A stretch of DNA of 64,000 nt from the NCBI GenBank assembly GCA_000961585.1, contig LADN01000023.1:99382-163381 (forward strand), written 5' to 3'. Numbering within the stretch: the first letter of the stretch is position 1; each line of letters opens with the position of its first letter. The notes under the pieces are model-generated. The model did not search any database, was not told the origin of the DNA, and worked only from the letters and a program-made list of their open reading frames with translations. This document shows positions 44,038 to 52,400 of this stretch, piece by piece. The stretch comes from Peptococcaceae bacterium BRH_c4a. Its GTDB lineage: Bacteria > Bacillota > Desulfotomaculia > Desulfotomaculales > Desulfocucumaceae. The position numbers and the translations under genes are program-made.

Positions 44038-45027
44038 GTGAAAAAAAATATAAAATTAATAGCAATGCTGGTTTTGGCGCTGTTTGCGGCCACTATGGCC
44101 TCCGGTTGCGCCGGGACCAAAAAAGAGGATGCGTCAGCCAAGTATCCCACCAAGCAGGTAAACATGGTTATCGCTTTTACGGCTGGCGGATCCAGTGATG
44201 TTCAGGCGCGCATTGTGGAAAAATACTGGAAGAAGCATTTTAACGACCAGCCTCTGGTTTTTGACTATAAAACCGGAGCCGGCGGACAGGTTGGCTTCAC
44301 CGAGATCGTAAAGGCCAAGCCTGATGGGTATACCGTCGGAGGGATTAACGTTCCTCATATCGCCATCCAGTCCCTGAGCAATCAGGCTACCTTTAAGGTT
44401 GATGAATTTGCCTATATAGCCCAGGTGGTTGCCGACCCCAACCTTCTGGTTGTTAAGGCCGACAGCCCAATAAAAGACCTAAAGGGCTTTATTGAAGAAG
44501 CCAAGAAAAAGAATGGAAAATTGACGGTGGGTATTGTGGGTACCTTTACGGCTCACCACCTGGCGCTTCTTCAAATGGAAGAGATTCTCGGAATCAAGGT
44601 TACACCCGTTCCCTTTACCGGGGCTGCAGACCAGAACGTAGCGGTGATGGGTGGCCACATTGACGCAATGATTGGAAATCTGAACGATGTCATGCGCGAC
44701 CTGGCCAAGTTTAAATTGATTTCTCTGGCCTCGGAACAGCGTCACCAGTGGGTTAAAGACGTACCCACCTTTAAAGAGCAGGGTTACAACTTCATTTCCG
44801 ACATCCGCCGTGGTTTTGCGGCACCCAAGGGAATCGACCCCGCCGTTCTGAACAAACTGAGGGAAGGATTTAATAAAATCGCCAATGACCCCGCTTACCT
44901 TGAAGATATGAAAAAAATAGGCCAGCCCGAAGCTTATCTCAACGGGGATGAATTTGAGAAGGTTACCAACAGCTATCTGCAAACCTCAAAGACCCTGGTG
45001 GACAAATATGGACTGGTGAAGAAATAA
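44038..45027 (+). CDS. TctC-family tripartite transporter receptor lipoprotein
   Basis: 329-aa receptor. Lipoprotein signal LIAMLVLALFAATMASGCAG (Cys ~24), then YPTKQVNMVIAFTAGGSSDVQARIVEKYWKKHFNDQPLVFDYKTGAGGQVGFTEIVKAKPDGYTVGG and GGHIDAMIGNLNDVM. The start is GTG 44038, 6 nt after AAGGAGTG; the frame from 44014 would include that site. It completes the tctBAC set 59 nt after tctA. Close similarity to the orphan receptor at 36260-37240 suggests duplication and use of one permease by two receptors. Confidence 0.94.
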   Translation: MKKNIKLIAMLVLALFAATMASGCAGTKKEDASAKYPTKQVNMVIAFTAGGSSDVQARIVEKYWKKHFNDQPLVFDYKTGAGGQVGFTEIVKAKPDGYTVGGINVPHIAIQSLSNQATFKVDEFAYIAQVVADPNLLVVKADSPIKDLKGFIEEAKKKNGKLTVGIVGTFTAHHLALLQMEEILGIKVTPVPFTGAADQNVAVMGGHIDAMIGNLNDVMRDLAKFKLISLASEQRHQWVKDVPTFKEQGYNFISDIRRGFAAPKGIDPAVLNKLREGFNKIANDPAYLEDMKKIGQPEAYLNGDEFEKVTNSYLQTSKTLVDKYGLVKK

Positions 45028-45088
45028 CAGATGAATCATCCGGTTGAAGGATGAAGTGTCCGTTCGGTATATGTGTGATCAACACCAG

Positions 45089-45126
45089 AGCCCTTGGTTT
45101 TGCCCTATGGCGAAGCCAGGGGCTTT
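45089..45126 (+). terminator. Hairpin after tct operon
   Basis: A stem with several G-U pairs (GAGCCCTTGGTTTTG with CGAAGCCAGGGGCTT) and a short T tail, 62 nt after tctC. The rest of the 327-nt gap to the chemoreceptor gene shows nothing else I can name. Confidence 0.5.
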
Positions 45127-45354
45127 GTTAATAGCACTAAACCCCATATTACCACCACCAACTGAAAAACATTTGAATTTTCGGTTAATGAAATAGAGGT
45201 TTTTATCGATATATGTCAAAGTAATTTTAGGAATAGCGTTGCTAGAGCAGTATATCATCAGTCAGAACAGGTGACTTCCGAGAACTGGCAACCTTTAGGC
45301 TTGGAAGACAGCTCTGTTTTACATCGTTGAAAATATATATTATGGAGGAAGAGA

Positions 45355-46191
45355 ATGGAAAAAAGTGAACACCTGGGCAGGGTAATCTCAATGGTGCCTC
45401 TATTGAGAGATGTTATGGGAGAGGAATGCGCCATAACGGTAAGTGATACTGAAAAATTTGTTGTATACAGCCCGGGGACTGAATTGGAACATAATATTAA
45501 GGTCGGTGATCCGATAAGGCCCGGCACGGTGACTCACCGGTGCTTAAACTCCGGTGTCCGTGTAGTGGCAACGGCGGGGAATGAGCTCTACGGTACGCCT
45601 TATATGGGTAAGGTTTCCTGTGTGAGGGACTCATCAAACAATATTGTGGGCACCCTGGGGTTCTGGCTGCCCATTACACTGGTGGAAAAGATAAAGAGTT
45701 TAACGGAGAACATGGGAACTGCTTTAAGCGAGGTTTCAACCTATACCACAAACCTCTCGGCCTCGGCTGAAGAGCTTTCTTCGACGGTTCAAACAATTAA
45801 CTCCAATACCCAAATTATGCTGGAGGATGTCAAAAACACCGACGGTATTCTGCAACTCATTAACGAGGTATCGTCCCAGACGCACCTATTGGGGCTAAAT
45901 GCCGCCATTGAAGCTGCCAGAGCCGGCGATCAGGGCCGGGGGTTCAATGTAGTGGCCGAAGAAATAAGGAAACTGGCCAGCCGGACAAATACCTCGGTTA
46001 AGGATATAAAGGAAATTATCGGAGTTACAAAAGGACACATTGAAGATATGGCCAGCCAGATCACGGAAATCTCAGCGGTTTCCGAAGAGCAGGCGGCCTT
46101 TTCCCAGAATCTGATGACTTTTATATCCAAACTGGAAGGAATATCGGAAGAGATGCTGGAGTTTGCCGATGAACTGGTAAAAAACCAATAA
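45355..46191 (+). CDS. Soluble methyl-accepting chemotaxis-type signalling protein
   Basis: 278-aa chemoreceptor without membrane segments. Residues ~1-115 form a small sensor domain ([58 protein letters not shown]), and the rest is a short MCP signalling hairpin with the conserved tip [52 protein letters not shown] precedes the ATG. It lies just after the sulfolactate transport operon and may report an intracellular metabolite to the chemotaxis system. A link to sulfonates is only positional. Confidence 0.9.
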   Translation: MEKSEHLGRVISMVPLLRDVMGEECAITVSDTEKFVVYSPGTELEHNIKVGDPIRPGTVTHRCLNSGVRVVATAGNELYGTPYMGKVSCVRDSSNNIVGTLGFWLPITLVEKIKSLTENMGTALSEVSTYTTNLSASAEELSSTVQTINSNTQIMLEDVKNTDGILQLINEVSSQTHLLGLNAAIEAARAGDQGRGFNVVAEEIRKLASRTNTSVKDIKEIIGVTKGHIEDMASQITEISAVSEEQAAFSQNLMTFISKLEGISEEMLEFADELVKNQ

Positions 46192-46213
46192 ATAAAAAGC
46201 GGAATATTTATTT

Positions 46214-47878
46214 TTAAAGGGATCTGATTATCAGCCTTCCCATAATGTTACCAGCTAAAACAAAATTTATAGCAGTTTGTTTTTGCGAGAATCCCTTGAT
46301 ACCGGTTATTTTTACCCGGTAAACCCCGTCGTCGGCCCACCTGCCGTCCACGCTTTTTTCCGGCACAGTGAAGGCATGCTCCCAAAAACCAGTTCCCGCA
46401 TTATAAACCATAACTGCATCGGCGGGGAATTCCCCGCCGGGCAGCGACGGTTCTCCGTTGGCCTTTGTCTCCAGGGGATAGCGGACTGAACAGGAATCAA
46501 GGGCTACTACGGCGCCTGTGGTCAACCTTACAGCCCTGGCTGATATGGTAACATTCCTGCCTCTTTCGGCAGGCTGAGGGTTTATGTCGGTCTGCAGCAC
46601 CATATCATTATCCACCTCCAGCGTCACATGCAATAGTCTTGGAGTTTTCTGCCGGTGGCCGGTATCAAGCACCGCCCGTAAAACGAAGTTACTACCGCTG
46701 GGTACGGCAACCCAACTCCCGGGTGCCACGGCAGTAAAAACAGCCCCGCCGTCAGAGGATAAATAGTAGCTGACCGACGTTCCGGCCGGCTTGTCCTCGG
46801 CAACAATCAGGTATGCCGCGTCATAGTGGGTTGGTGTATTTACGTTAAGAGAATGGTAACTGCGGGGATGGGCGTAGCCTTTGTTCGGTTCTAACCCTGA
46901 AATCTCCATATTGGGATCCCGGACCATGCTTCCGGCCGCGTCGTCATAGGTCCACCACTGCACGTTTCCGTTTTCATCAATAAAAACCTGTTCATAGGCG
47001 CCGGGCTTTAGTGAAACGGCCACAGGGTTATTTACAGGGCCCGGGCTCAACACTTCCACCCGGGAGGCACCTCCGGCATCGTTGTTAATGTAATAGCCGA
47101 CATCAGTATTGGTCAGAATGGAATTGCCCGCTTCATCGCCGCTTCCGGAAATCACCCCGGAAAGGCCGGCTATTTTTCTTGCCGGGTCTTCAACGTATAC
47201 GCCACCAGCCTCATCGTAGGAAAAATAATAAGCCGAGTCCTTTGTGAACAGTCTGAAATCCGGGGAATCGTTTACCATTGAAACCGAAACCGGGTCTGTG
47301 ATATCCGGCTGAAACACCAAGGCGGGGTTCAGATTAGCCCCGGCCTCGTACCGGGTTATTTTAGCCTTGTTGCCGGAGCTTTGCAGCACAAGGGCAGAGT
47401 CTCCGGCTTTATAGGCTGCCACGGAAAGCACATCCACCAGGCCTGTGGTTTTTAATGCCGGATCATTACTCATACCCGCGCCATCAAATTTGTAGTAAGC
47501 TATGCTGTCAGGTGTTATGGCCCATACGTTTAAATTGTCCTGGCGGATGGATACTCCTGTGGCATCCGTGGCCCAGAGGCATGAGTACACATTGTTTTGT
47601 TCCGCTCTGCCGGTGGCATCGTTGTATTCGTAAAGCCTGATACCCTCTTTTGAGGCGGTAGCGTAGCCCATTCCGTTTTCCAGCATGTTCACCGAACCGG
47701 CCAGGGACTGCCAGGGCAGAAGCGCACAATTATTTACGGTATCAACCCGGGCGGTGGTTTTGGTCAGGTCCACAAGGCTGGTATCGGTAAATCCTTCGTC
47801 TAAAATAACCTCTGCAAATGCCGGTGAGCTTAAGCAGAGGAAGATAAGAAAAAAGAACAAAAGACATTTGTTTTTCAA
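46214..47878 (-). CDS. Secreted repeat protein of the Tad locus, unknown function
   Basis: 554-aa exported protein with signal peptide NKCLLFFFLIFLCLSSPAFAE. Residues ~50-340 hold five or six degenerate repeats of about 45-50 residues ending in tyrosine-rich strands and DPA...I.GL patterns (YYKFDGAGMSNDPALKTTGL, YFSYDEAGGVYVEDPARKIAGL, WWTYDDAAGSMVRDPNMEISGL), suggesting a beta-propeller or beta-sandwich array. The C-terminal ~150 residues look like an immunoglobulin-type domain. It starts with TTG after AAGGAGGTGG and is the last gene of the minus-strand pilus locus. It could be a tip adhesin or surface protein. Confidence 0.7.
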   Translation of the reverse strand: MKNKCLLFFFLIFLCLSSPAFAEVILDEGFTDTSLVDLTKTTARVDTVNNCALLPWQSLAGSVNMLENGMGYATASKEGIRLYEYNDATGRAEQNNVYSCLWATDATGVSIRQDNLNVWAITPDSIAYYKFDGAGMSNDPALKTTGLVDVLSVAAYKAGDSALVLQSSGNKAKITRYEAGANLNPALVFQPDITDPVSVSMVNDSPDFRLFTKDSAYYFSYDEAGGVYVEDPARKIAGLSGVISGSGDEAGNSILTNTDVGYYINNDAGGASRVEVLSPGPVNNPVAVSLKPGAYEQVFIDENGNVQWWTYDDAAGSMVRDPNMEISGLEPNKGYAHPRSYHSLNVNTPTHYDAAYLIVAEDKPAGTSVSYYLSSDGGAVFTAVAPGSWVAVPSGSNFVLRAVLDTGHRQKTPRLLHVTLEVDNDMVLQTDINPQPAERGRNVTISARAVRLTTGAVVALDSCSVRYPLETKANGEPSLPGGEFPADAVMVYNAGTGFWEHAFTVPEKSVDGRWADDGVYRVKITGIKGFSQKQTAINFVLAGNIMGRLIIRSL

Positions 47879-47918
47879 TGCAGAACTGCCACCTCCTTTG
47901 CAGCCACAACGCTAAACC

Positions 47919-48674
47919 TCAGGCTTTGGTCACATCCATCCCGCAAATCTTCCAGGCCCCGTTTACATCCAGCGCTTCCACCAGCATTTCCACCGGGTAT
48001 GTTGTATTGTCTTTTATAACGTCATAGCTCACCCGGACAACTGCATAACCCCCAGTCAAACCCAGGCAGTCCATGGCTTTTACAACCGTTTTGATATTTT
48101 CCTGCTCTTTGTTGGCTTTTGAGTCCACCGGTAAAAGTTTAGCTTTTTGAGAATCCTGCAGCAGCTTCCCGGAAAGGTATTTGTGAGGATCAGCACGTTT
48201 ATGGTTAAAGGGCAGTTCAATGTAGGTTTTAATTACTGCGGCGGTCTCCGGAGGCAATTGCCCGAATTTAAGTTCACCGTGTTGATACTCTCCGTAAGTG
48301 GTCTTGTATATCCTCCACCGGTCTTCATATTTTTTCAGGCGAAAGTTATAGGCCAGCCGGTCGAATCCCCCGCCGGAGGCCCGGGTAAAATCAGCTGAAA
48401 CCTCCGCCACGTCCCTGCAGACCGGGGTCAGCTTAAGGTTTTTTGATACAATTTTTTCCCCTGACTTTACCCTGCCGGAATTTGCTTTTGCCTCGGCCAA
48501 GGCCTCACCGGACAGGACTTCAAAAACTTCCTTCCAGTTCCCGGCGGCAGCATTGTCCAGGTATATATCCACCACCGGGAAGATCTCTTTTTCAGTAGAA
48601 TCAGTAATACTGCCCTTATTTGAATCACAGCCGGCCAATAGAAAGCAGATTAAAAGAATTACTATTTTCTTCAA
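47919..48674 (-). CDS. Lipoprotein, unknown function
   Basis: 251-aa protein with a lipoprotein signal ILLICFLLAGCDSNKGS (Cys ~16). The mature part looks like tandem NTF2-like/DUF4878-type folds (IYLDNAAAGNWKEVFEVLSGEALAEAKANSG; DVAEVSADFTRASGG), which I infer from the helix-sheet pattern only. TTG start after a GGGGGGTG site. It lies between two secreted proteins in the pilus locus and is probably anchored at the outer face of the membrane. Confidence 0.7.
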   Translation of the reverse strand: MKKIVILLICFLLAGCDSNKGSITDSTEKEIFPVVDIYLDNAAAGNWKEVFEVLSGEALAEAKANSGRVKSGEKIVSKNLKLTPVCRDVAEVSADFTRASGGGFDRLAYNFRLKKYEDRWRIYKTTYGEYQHGELKFGQLPPETAAVIKTYIELPFNHKRADPHKYLSGKLLQDSQKAKLLPVDSKANKEQENIKTVVKAMDCLGLTGGYAVVRVSYDVIKDNTTYPVEMLVEALDVNGAWKICGMDVTKA

Positions 48675-48702
48675 TAAAACACCCCCCTATAAAAGAGAAA
48701 AA

Positions 48703-48718
48703 CCCCGGTCGCCCGGGG
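48703..48718 (-). terminator. Terminator of the 48728-50152 gene
   Basis: On the minus strand CCCCGG-GCGA-CCGGGG is followed by TTTTTCTCTTTT, 10 nt after the stop codon. Confidence 0.85.
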
Positions 48719-48727
48719 CAATATTCT

Positions 48728-50152
48728 TTATAATTTTCTTATTGAAATCGATGCAGTTCCCACATTTCCGGCCTGATCCTTTACCCAAACTGATATCACG
48801 TTTGGACCGGGACTGGACACCGGCAGTGATATTACCTTGTTAACTGGCAGGGGATTGTATAAAGATCCGTCCAGACTGTACGTAAAAGTAGAGCTTAAAT
48901 TATCCGATACATCCAATACAGCCTGGATTGATCCTCCGCTGGTGGCTACAGCGCCCGAGACAGTTCTTATTTTGACCACAGGTGGCGTGGTATCGGCGCC
49001 GATGCTATTCTGTATGTTTGTTACCGTAGTTTGTATGGTATCCAATTTTGTATTTGCCGTACGAGCCTCGTTTTTTGCCTGCCTGGCTTCGTCCAATACT
49101 GTTCCACTGGCGTCCTGGACAATGCCGCCGGAGGTCGAGAGCATTGAATTGCGAATATAATTTGTGTCATTAAAAGCTTGAACAGATACAATTACCGCAG
49201 ATATGGGCGTACTTATATAATAAATACCACCCTTCGTATGTACTATGCTCATTCCTACTTTATAACTAAGGCCAAAATAAGGACCAGGACTTATTAAATG
49301 ACTCACGTTTCTTATAGAACCATCTAGTCGATAATCAATAACTTTTATACTATAGTTAGTACTTGAATCATCCCGACATTCAATTAAAAACTCTTGCTTG
49401 TTTTTATTAGGTAAAAATTTTAACATATAACTCTGCACGCTTGTGTCTACCCAATCTGTTCCATTGAAAACACGTAGCGTATCGAACCAACCGCGGTGTA
49501 TTACATATGGTTTATCGTTATATATATATATTTCTGCATATCTCCCCAAATTGTGATTTAAGTCTTTACCATATGCTACCCAAACACCGTCTTTGTAACA
49601 TTGAACATTTGTAACTGCAGTATAATAATCTATTTTCTTGTTACCAATAATCCAAATACTGTCTGATTTATCCATAACCATATCCACAGCAGTTGTACCG
49701 CCTGGAAGGCTTAGCGTACTCCAACTACCTCCATTTAAATAATATATATAACCTGAATAATGTAATACATAAGGAATTCCTGCTGAATCAGAAACAACAC
49801 CAACTAAGTTATTAGGCGCTATTCCGGGATATTTTGTAAACTGCGCATTACTTAAATCGAGAGAATAAACCTTACCTCCAGCTGCAACAAAACAAATACG
49901 ATTCCTTACATAATCAATTTTTGCTAAATACATTGTTGCGTTATCAGGATATTTCAAATTTACACCATTATAGGTATAAAATTGTGTGCAATATATATTA
50001 AATTCATTATCAATAGCTAGTATAACCCCAAAATTTTCCGGAACAGTAAAAGGGCCTTGCCAATCATTTGTGGCTGCAGAGGCTGGTGTTAATACTCCTC
50101 CTACAATGGATAAAAAGAATGCAACAACTAAAACCGATATATACTTTTTCAA
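48728..50152 (-). CDS. Secreted surface protein with compositionally distinct N-terminal domain
   Basis: 474-aa exported protein (signal YISVLVVAFFLSIVGGVLTPASAA). Residues ~25-330 carry repeated YxL/GGxW strands (VFNGTDWVDTS, YLNGGSWSTLSLPGG, YKDGVWVAYG), like a beta-propeller or lectin-type array. A short coiled segment follows (DEARQAKNEARTANTKLDTIQTTVTNIQNS), then a final Ig-like domain (PPVVKIRTVSGAV...VWVKDQAGNVGTASISIRKL). The DNA for the first domain (about 49,180-50,090) is far more AT-rich than the rest and the neighbours, so it was probably acquired separately. TTG start. Possible adhesin carried with the pilus. Confidence 0.7.
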   Translation of the reverse strand: MKKYISVLVVAFFLSIVGGVLTPASAATNDWQGPFTVPENFGVILAIDNEFNIYCTQFYTYNGVNLKYPDNATMYLAKIDYVRNRICFVAAGGKVYSLDLSNAQFTKYPGIAPNNLVGVVSDSAGIPYVLHYSGYIYYLNGGSWSTLSLPGGTTAVDMVMDKSDSIWIIGNKKIDYYTAVTNVQCYKDGVWVAYGKDLNHNLGRYAEIYIYNDKPYVIHRGWFDTLRVFNGTDWVDTSVQSYMLKFLPNKNKQEFLIECRDDSSTNYSIKVIDYRLDGSIRNVSHLISPGPYFGLSYKVGMSIVHTKGGIYYISTPISAVIVSVQAFNDTNYIRNSMLSTSGGIVQDASGTVLDEARQAKNEARTANTKLDTIQTTVTNIQNSIGADTTPPVVKIRTVSGAVATSGGSIQAVLDVSDNLSSTFTYSLDGSLYNPLPVNKVISLPVSSPGPNVISVWVKDQAGNVGTASISIRKL

Positions 50153-50167
50153 GATATCACTCCCTTT

Positions 50168-50704
50168 TTATATTTCATCCGCCGACCTGCTGATCAGCTC
50201 CGGAGCCGCGGTGGCATGGCAGTATATGGTACCTGTTTCCGGAGATCCGGCCAGCCGGGAAAAGATGCCGTTTTTAACCGGGAAGCTGATTATTCCCACC
50301 ACGGCCACCCGGTCCACCGTTTCGGTGTAGCCTCCAAATGTGTATGTAAAAGGAATTTCCCCCGGTTTAACAACTTTGAAATACTCTATCCTGGCCGGCC
50401 CGGCATTCAGTATTGAACCGGCCCGGGGTGTGAGGCTGCCGTCCAGCACCAGGTTTATCTTTAAAACTTCAATAAAGGCCTGGACCGCCCCGGCCTCGTC
50501 TATGACAAGATTGGCGTTTTTCAGCTCATCCCCGTCCAATTGCGCCGCTGCGCTCCTTAAAGAGATATTAAGCTTTTGCTTCACCGCAATCTTTACGCAG
50601 AAATGTTTTGCCGTATCGGCCACCAGTGCCCCTACGGAAAATATGCAGATTACCATGAAGAGGGCCAGCACCGAGGCCGACCCTCTTTGGTCTTTGATAA
50701 TCAT
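50168..50704 (-). CDS. TadG/TadE-like pseudopilin without Glu5
   Basis: 178-aa membrane-anchored protein with the prepilin-like N-terminus DQRGSASVLALFMVICIFSVGALVADTAKHF. The residue at +5 after the Gly is Val/Leu rather than Glu, so processing by a prepilin peptidase may differ. Its start overlaps the stop of the preceding TadE-like gene (ATGA). The C-terminal part is predicted to be extracytoplasmic. It is probably a minor component of the Flp-type pilus. Confidence 0.75.
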   Translation of the reverse strand: MIIKDQRGSASVLALFMVICIFSVGALVADTAKHFCVKIAVKQKLNISLRSAAAQLDGDELKNANLVIDEAGAVQAFIEVLKINLVLDGSLTPRAGSILNAGPARIEYFKVVKPGEIPFTYTFGGYTETVDRVAVVGIISFPVKNGIFSRLAGSPETGTIYCHATAAPELISRSADEI

Positions 50705-51186
50705 TCGATAAACACCTCACTGTGTACTGAGGCGTTGGATTTAAGCCTCAGCCTGTCCTCACTGACAGCAAACCTGGCCAGGTTGTCAATGATAAAGAAT
50801 TTGAAATGCCAGGGATAATTCACGTTGACGGTTATGTATGATCCTCTTTGAACCGGCGTGCTCCTGTCGGTGCCGTAAATATATACCGTGTTGTCCGCAG
50901 GGGCAGCCGGGGGGGCAGCGCTGAATAGATCATAGCTGTACCCCTGGCTGTTAATCGTCCAGTCGTTTATGTTCTGGGCCAAGCGCAGCCTCACCTCGTC
51001 GTTGAACTGCCCCCTGGCGGCGGCGTTAACCGCCAGGGCGCCGGTGTAGAAGTTGATTATGGCAAAATTGTACATGAGAAAGCTCATTTCCACGATAAAG
51101 ATAAAAAGCATGAACAGGAGGGGGATTACGAAAAGAGACTCTACGAAGGCCTGCCCCCTCCTGTCTTTGTGCAGTTTAAAAAGCAT
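50701..51186 (-). CDS. TadE-like minor pilin
   Basis: 161-aa protein with class III prepilin N-terminus RRGQAFVESLFVIPLLFMLFIFIVEMSFLMYNF: cleavage Gly, Glu at +5, and a hydrophobic helix. The rest is extracytoplasmic. Its start overlaps the region right after the 58-aa pilin-like gene's stop, indicating coupled translation. TadE-type proteins act as minor pilins in Tad systems. Confidence 0.82.
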   Translation of the reverse strand: MLFKLHKDRRGQAFVESLFVIPLLFMLFIFIVEMSFLMYNFAIINFYTGALAVNAAARGQFNDEVRLRLAQNINDWTINSQGYSYDLFSAAPPAAPADNTVYIYGTDRSTPVQRGSYITVNVNYPWHFKFFIIDNLARFAVSEDRLRLKSNASVHSEVFIE

Positions 51187-51187
51187 T

Positions 51188-51364
51188 TTAAACTCCCACC
51201 TGCTCCACCTGGCCTTTTATATCCTCCACCTTGCCGCCCAGGGTAGTACCCAGGGCCATCATAAATGGGGCCACCGCCAGGGCCACCCCGATAATGATCA
51301 GGGCGGTCTCTACGAAGACGCTGCCGCCCTGGTCATTATGCATTTTTCTTAGCACATTTGGCAT
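51188..51364 (-). CDS. Flp-like small pilin
   Basis: 58-aa protein with a prepilin-type N-terminus NDQGGSVFVETALIIIGVALAVAPFMMALG: Gly at -1, Glu at +5, one long hydrophobic helix, then a short charged tail KVEDIKGQVEQVGV. The size matches Flp major pilins. The ATG at 51364 has an AGGTGCA-type weak ribosome site. It lies between the 64-aa Flp-like gene and a TadE-like gene in the same operon. Confidence 0.8.
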   Translation of the reverse strand: MPNVLRKMHNDQGGSVFVETALIIIGVALAVAPFMMALGTTLGGKVEDIKGQVEQVGV

Positions 51365-51382
51365 GCTTGCACCTCCATTGCT

Positions 51383-51577
51383 TTATGGTGTGTTTATACC
51401 TGAAATATAAGTTTTAATATCGGTATATTTTGGCACTATACCGTTGTTTGCAAGGCCGCTGGCGGCCACGAAAACAGTGAGTCCCACCCCGATGAGCACC
51501 AGGGCCATCTCCACGAAGTAGCTGCCCTTTTGATCATGGTGAATTGCGGTAAGGATTTCTTTTGACTTTTGAAACAT
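51383..51577 (-). CDS. Flp-like small pilin
   Basis: 64-aa protein with N-terminus HDQKGSYFVEMALVLIGVGLTVFVAASGLA: cleavage Gly, Glu at +5 and a Flp-sized hydrophobic helix. AGGAGG precedes the ATG. With the neighbouring 58-aa protein it is a candidate for the major pilin assembled by TadABC, encoded directly upstream. Confidence 0.82.
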   Translation of the reverse strand: MFQKSKEILTAIHHDQKGSYFVEMALVLIGVGLTVFVAASGLANNGIVPKYTDIKTYISGINTP

Positions 51578-51596
51578 TGAATACTTCCTCCTTTAT

Positions 51597-52400
51597 TTAA
51601 TTAAGTTCAATTAAGTTCAGTTGATCAGTGATGCTGGTAACCATGGGAATAATGAACATGAGCATGAAAATAATCAGCAGCACGCCGGGAAAAAAGCTCA
51701 TAAGTATGGGCTGTATCTTGATCTTGCGCTTTATCTTTGATGTCATTTTCTGCCGGGCCATTTTTGAATAGTTCAGCAGTATCTCCCGGATATCCGCCCC
51801 CGTCCTCTGTTCTACCAGAATAATCCCGGCAAATTCCGATATTTCAGGCACCCCGCAACGGGCGGCAAAGTTATCCAGGGCTTCTTTGGTGCCCACCAAC
51901 TCCATTTCGGCCGACAGCACGGCCATTTCCCTGCCCAATGCCCCTCTGGTGGCCTGGGAAACAATCTTAAGAGCGTGGTATACACCCACGGCCTTGGAGT
52001 ATATCCTCACCTGGTCCACCATCAGGGGAAAGCTCCTTTGTATCTCCTCCTTTCTTTTTTTCTCCAGTGTCTCAATGAATAGATCGGGAATTTTCCCGGC
52101 CATGGGGGCGGCAAAAAGAAAAAAGGAACCCTCAATCTGCCGGTCCGCAAGAAGAAAAATCCCCATCATTGCCGGCAGCGCGGTCAGTACAATTTTCCCG
52201 GCCGTAAACTGTTCGGCTGACACTGGTAATTTTAAAGTCTCCAGGCGTTTGCCCAGGACTTTTAAATCCTCTTTTGATATGCGGTAACTGCCCAGCCTTT
52301 CAATGACCTCCAGGGGCCTGGGCAGCTTCACCCGCCTTAAGCACCAGGCGAAAACCGCCATGGCCGCCAGCACTGCGGGTAATTCCATGTATGCGTTCAC
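51597..52400 (-). CDS. tadC: TadC-like pilus assembly membrane protein
   Basis: 267-aa member of the type II secretion F (T2SSF) family. It has hydrophobic segments near the N-terminus and C-terminus and the cytoplasmic core RSFPLMVDQVRIYSKAVGVYHALKIVSQATRGALGREMAVL...FAGIILVEQRTGADIREILLNYSKMARQKMTSKIKRKIKIQPILMSFFPGVLL. The GTG start overlaps the tadB stop (GTGA). It forms the inner-membrane platform with TadB. Confidence 0.87.
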   Translation of the reverse strand: MNAYMELPAVLAAMAVFAWCLRRVKLPRPLEVIERLGSYRISKEDLKVLGKRLETLKLPVSAEQFTAGKIVLTALPAMMGIFLLADRQIEGSFFLFAAPMAGKIPDLFIETLEKKRKEEIQRSFPLMVDQVRIYSKAVGVYHALKIVSQATRGALGREMAVLSAEMELVGTKEALDNFAARCGVPEISEFAGIILVEQRTGADIREILLNYSKMARQKMTSKIKRKIKIQPILMSFFPGVLLIIFMLMFIIPMVTSITDQLNLIELN

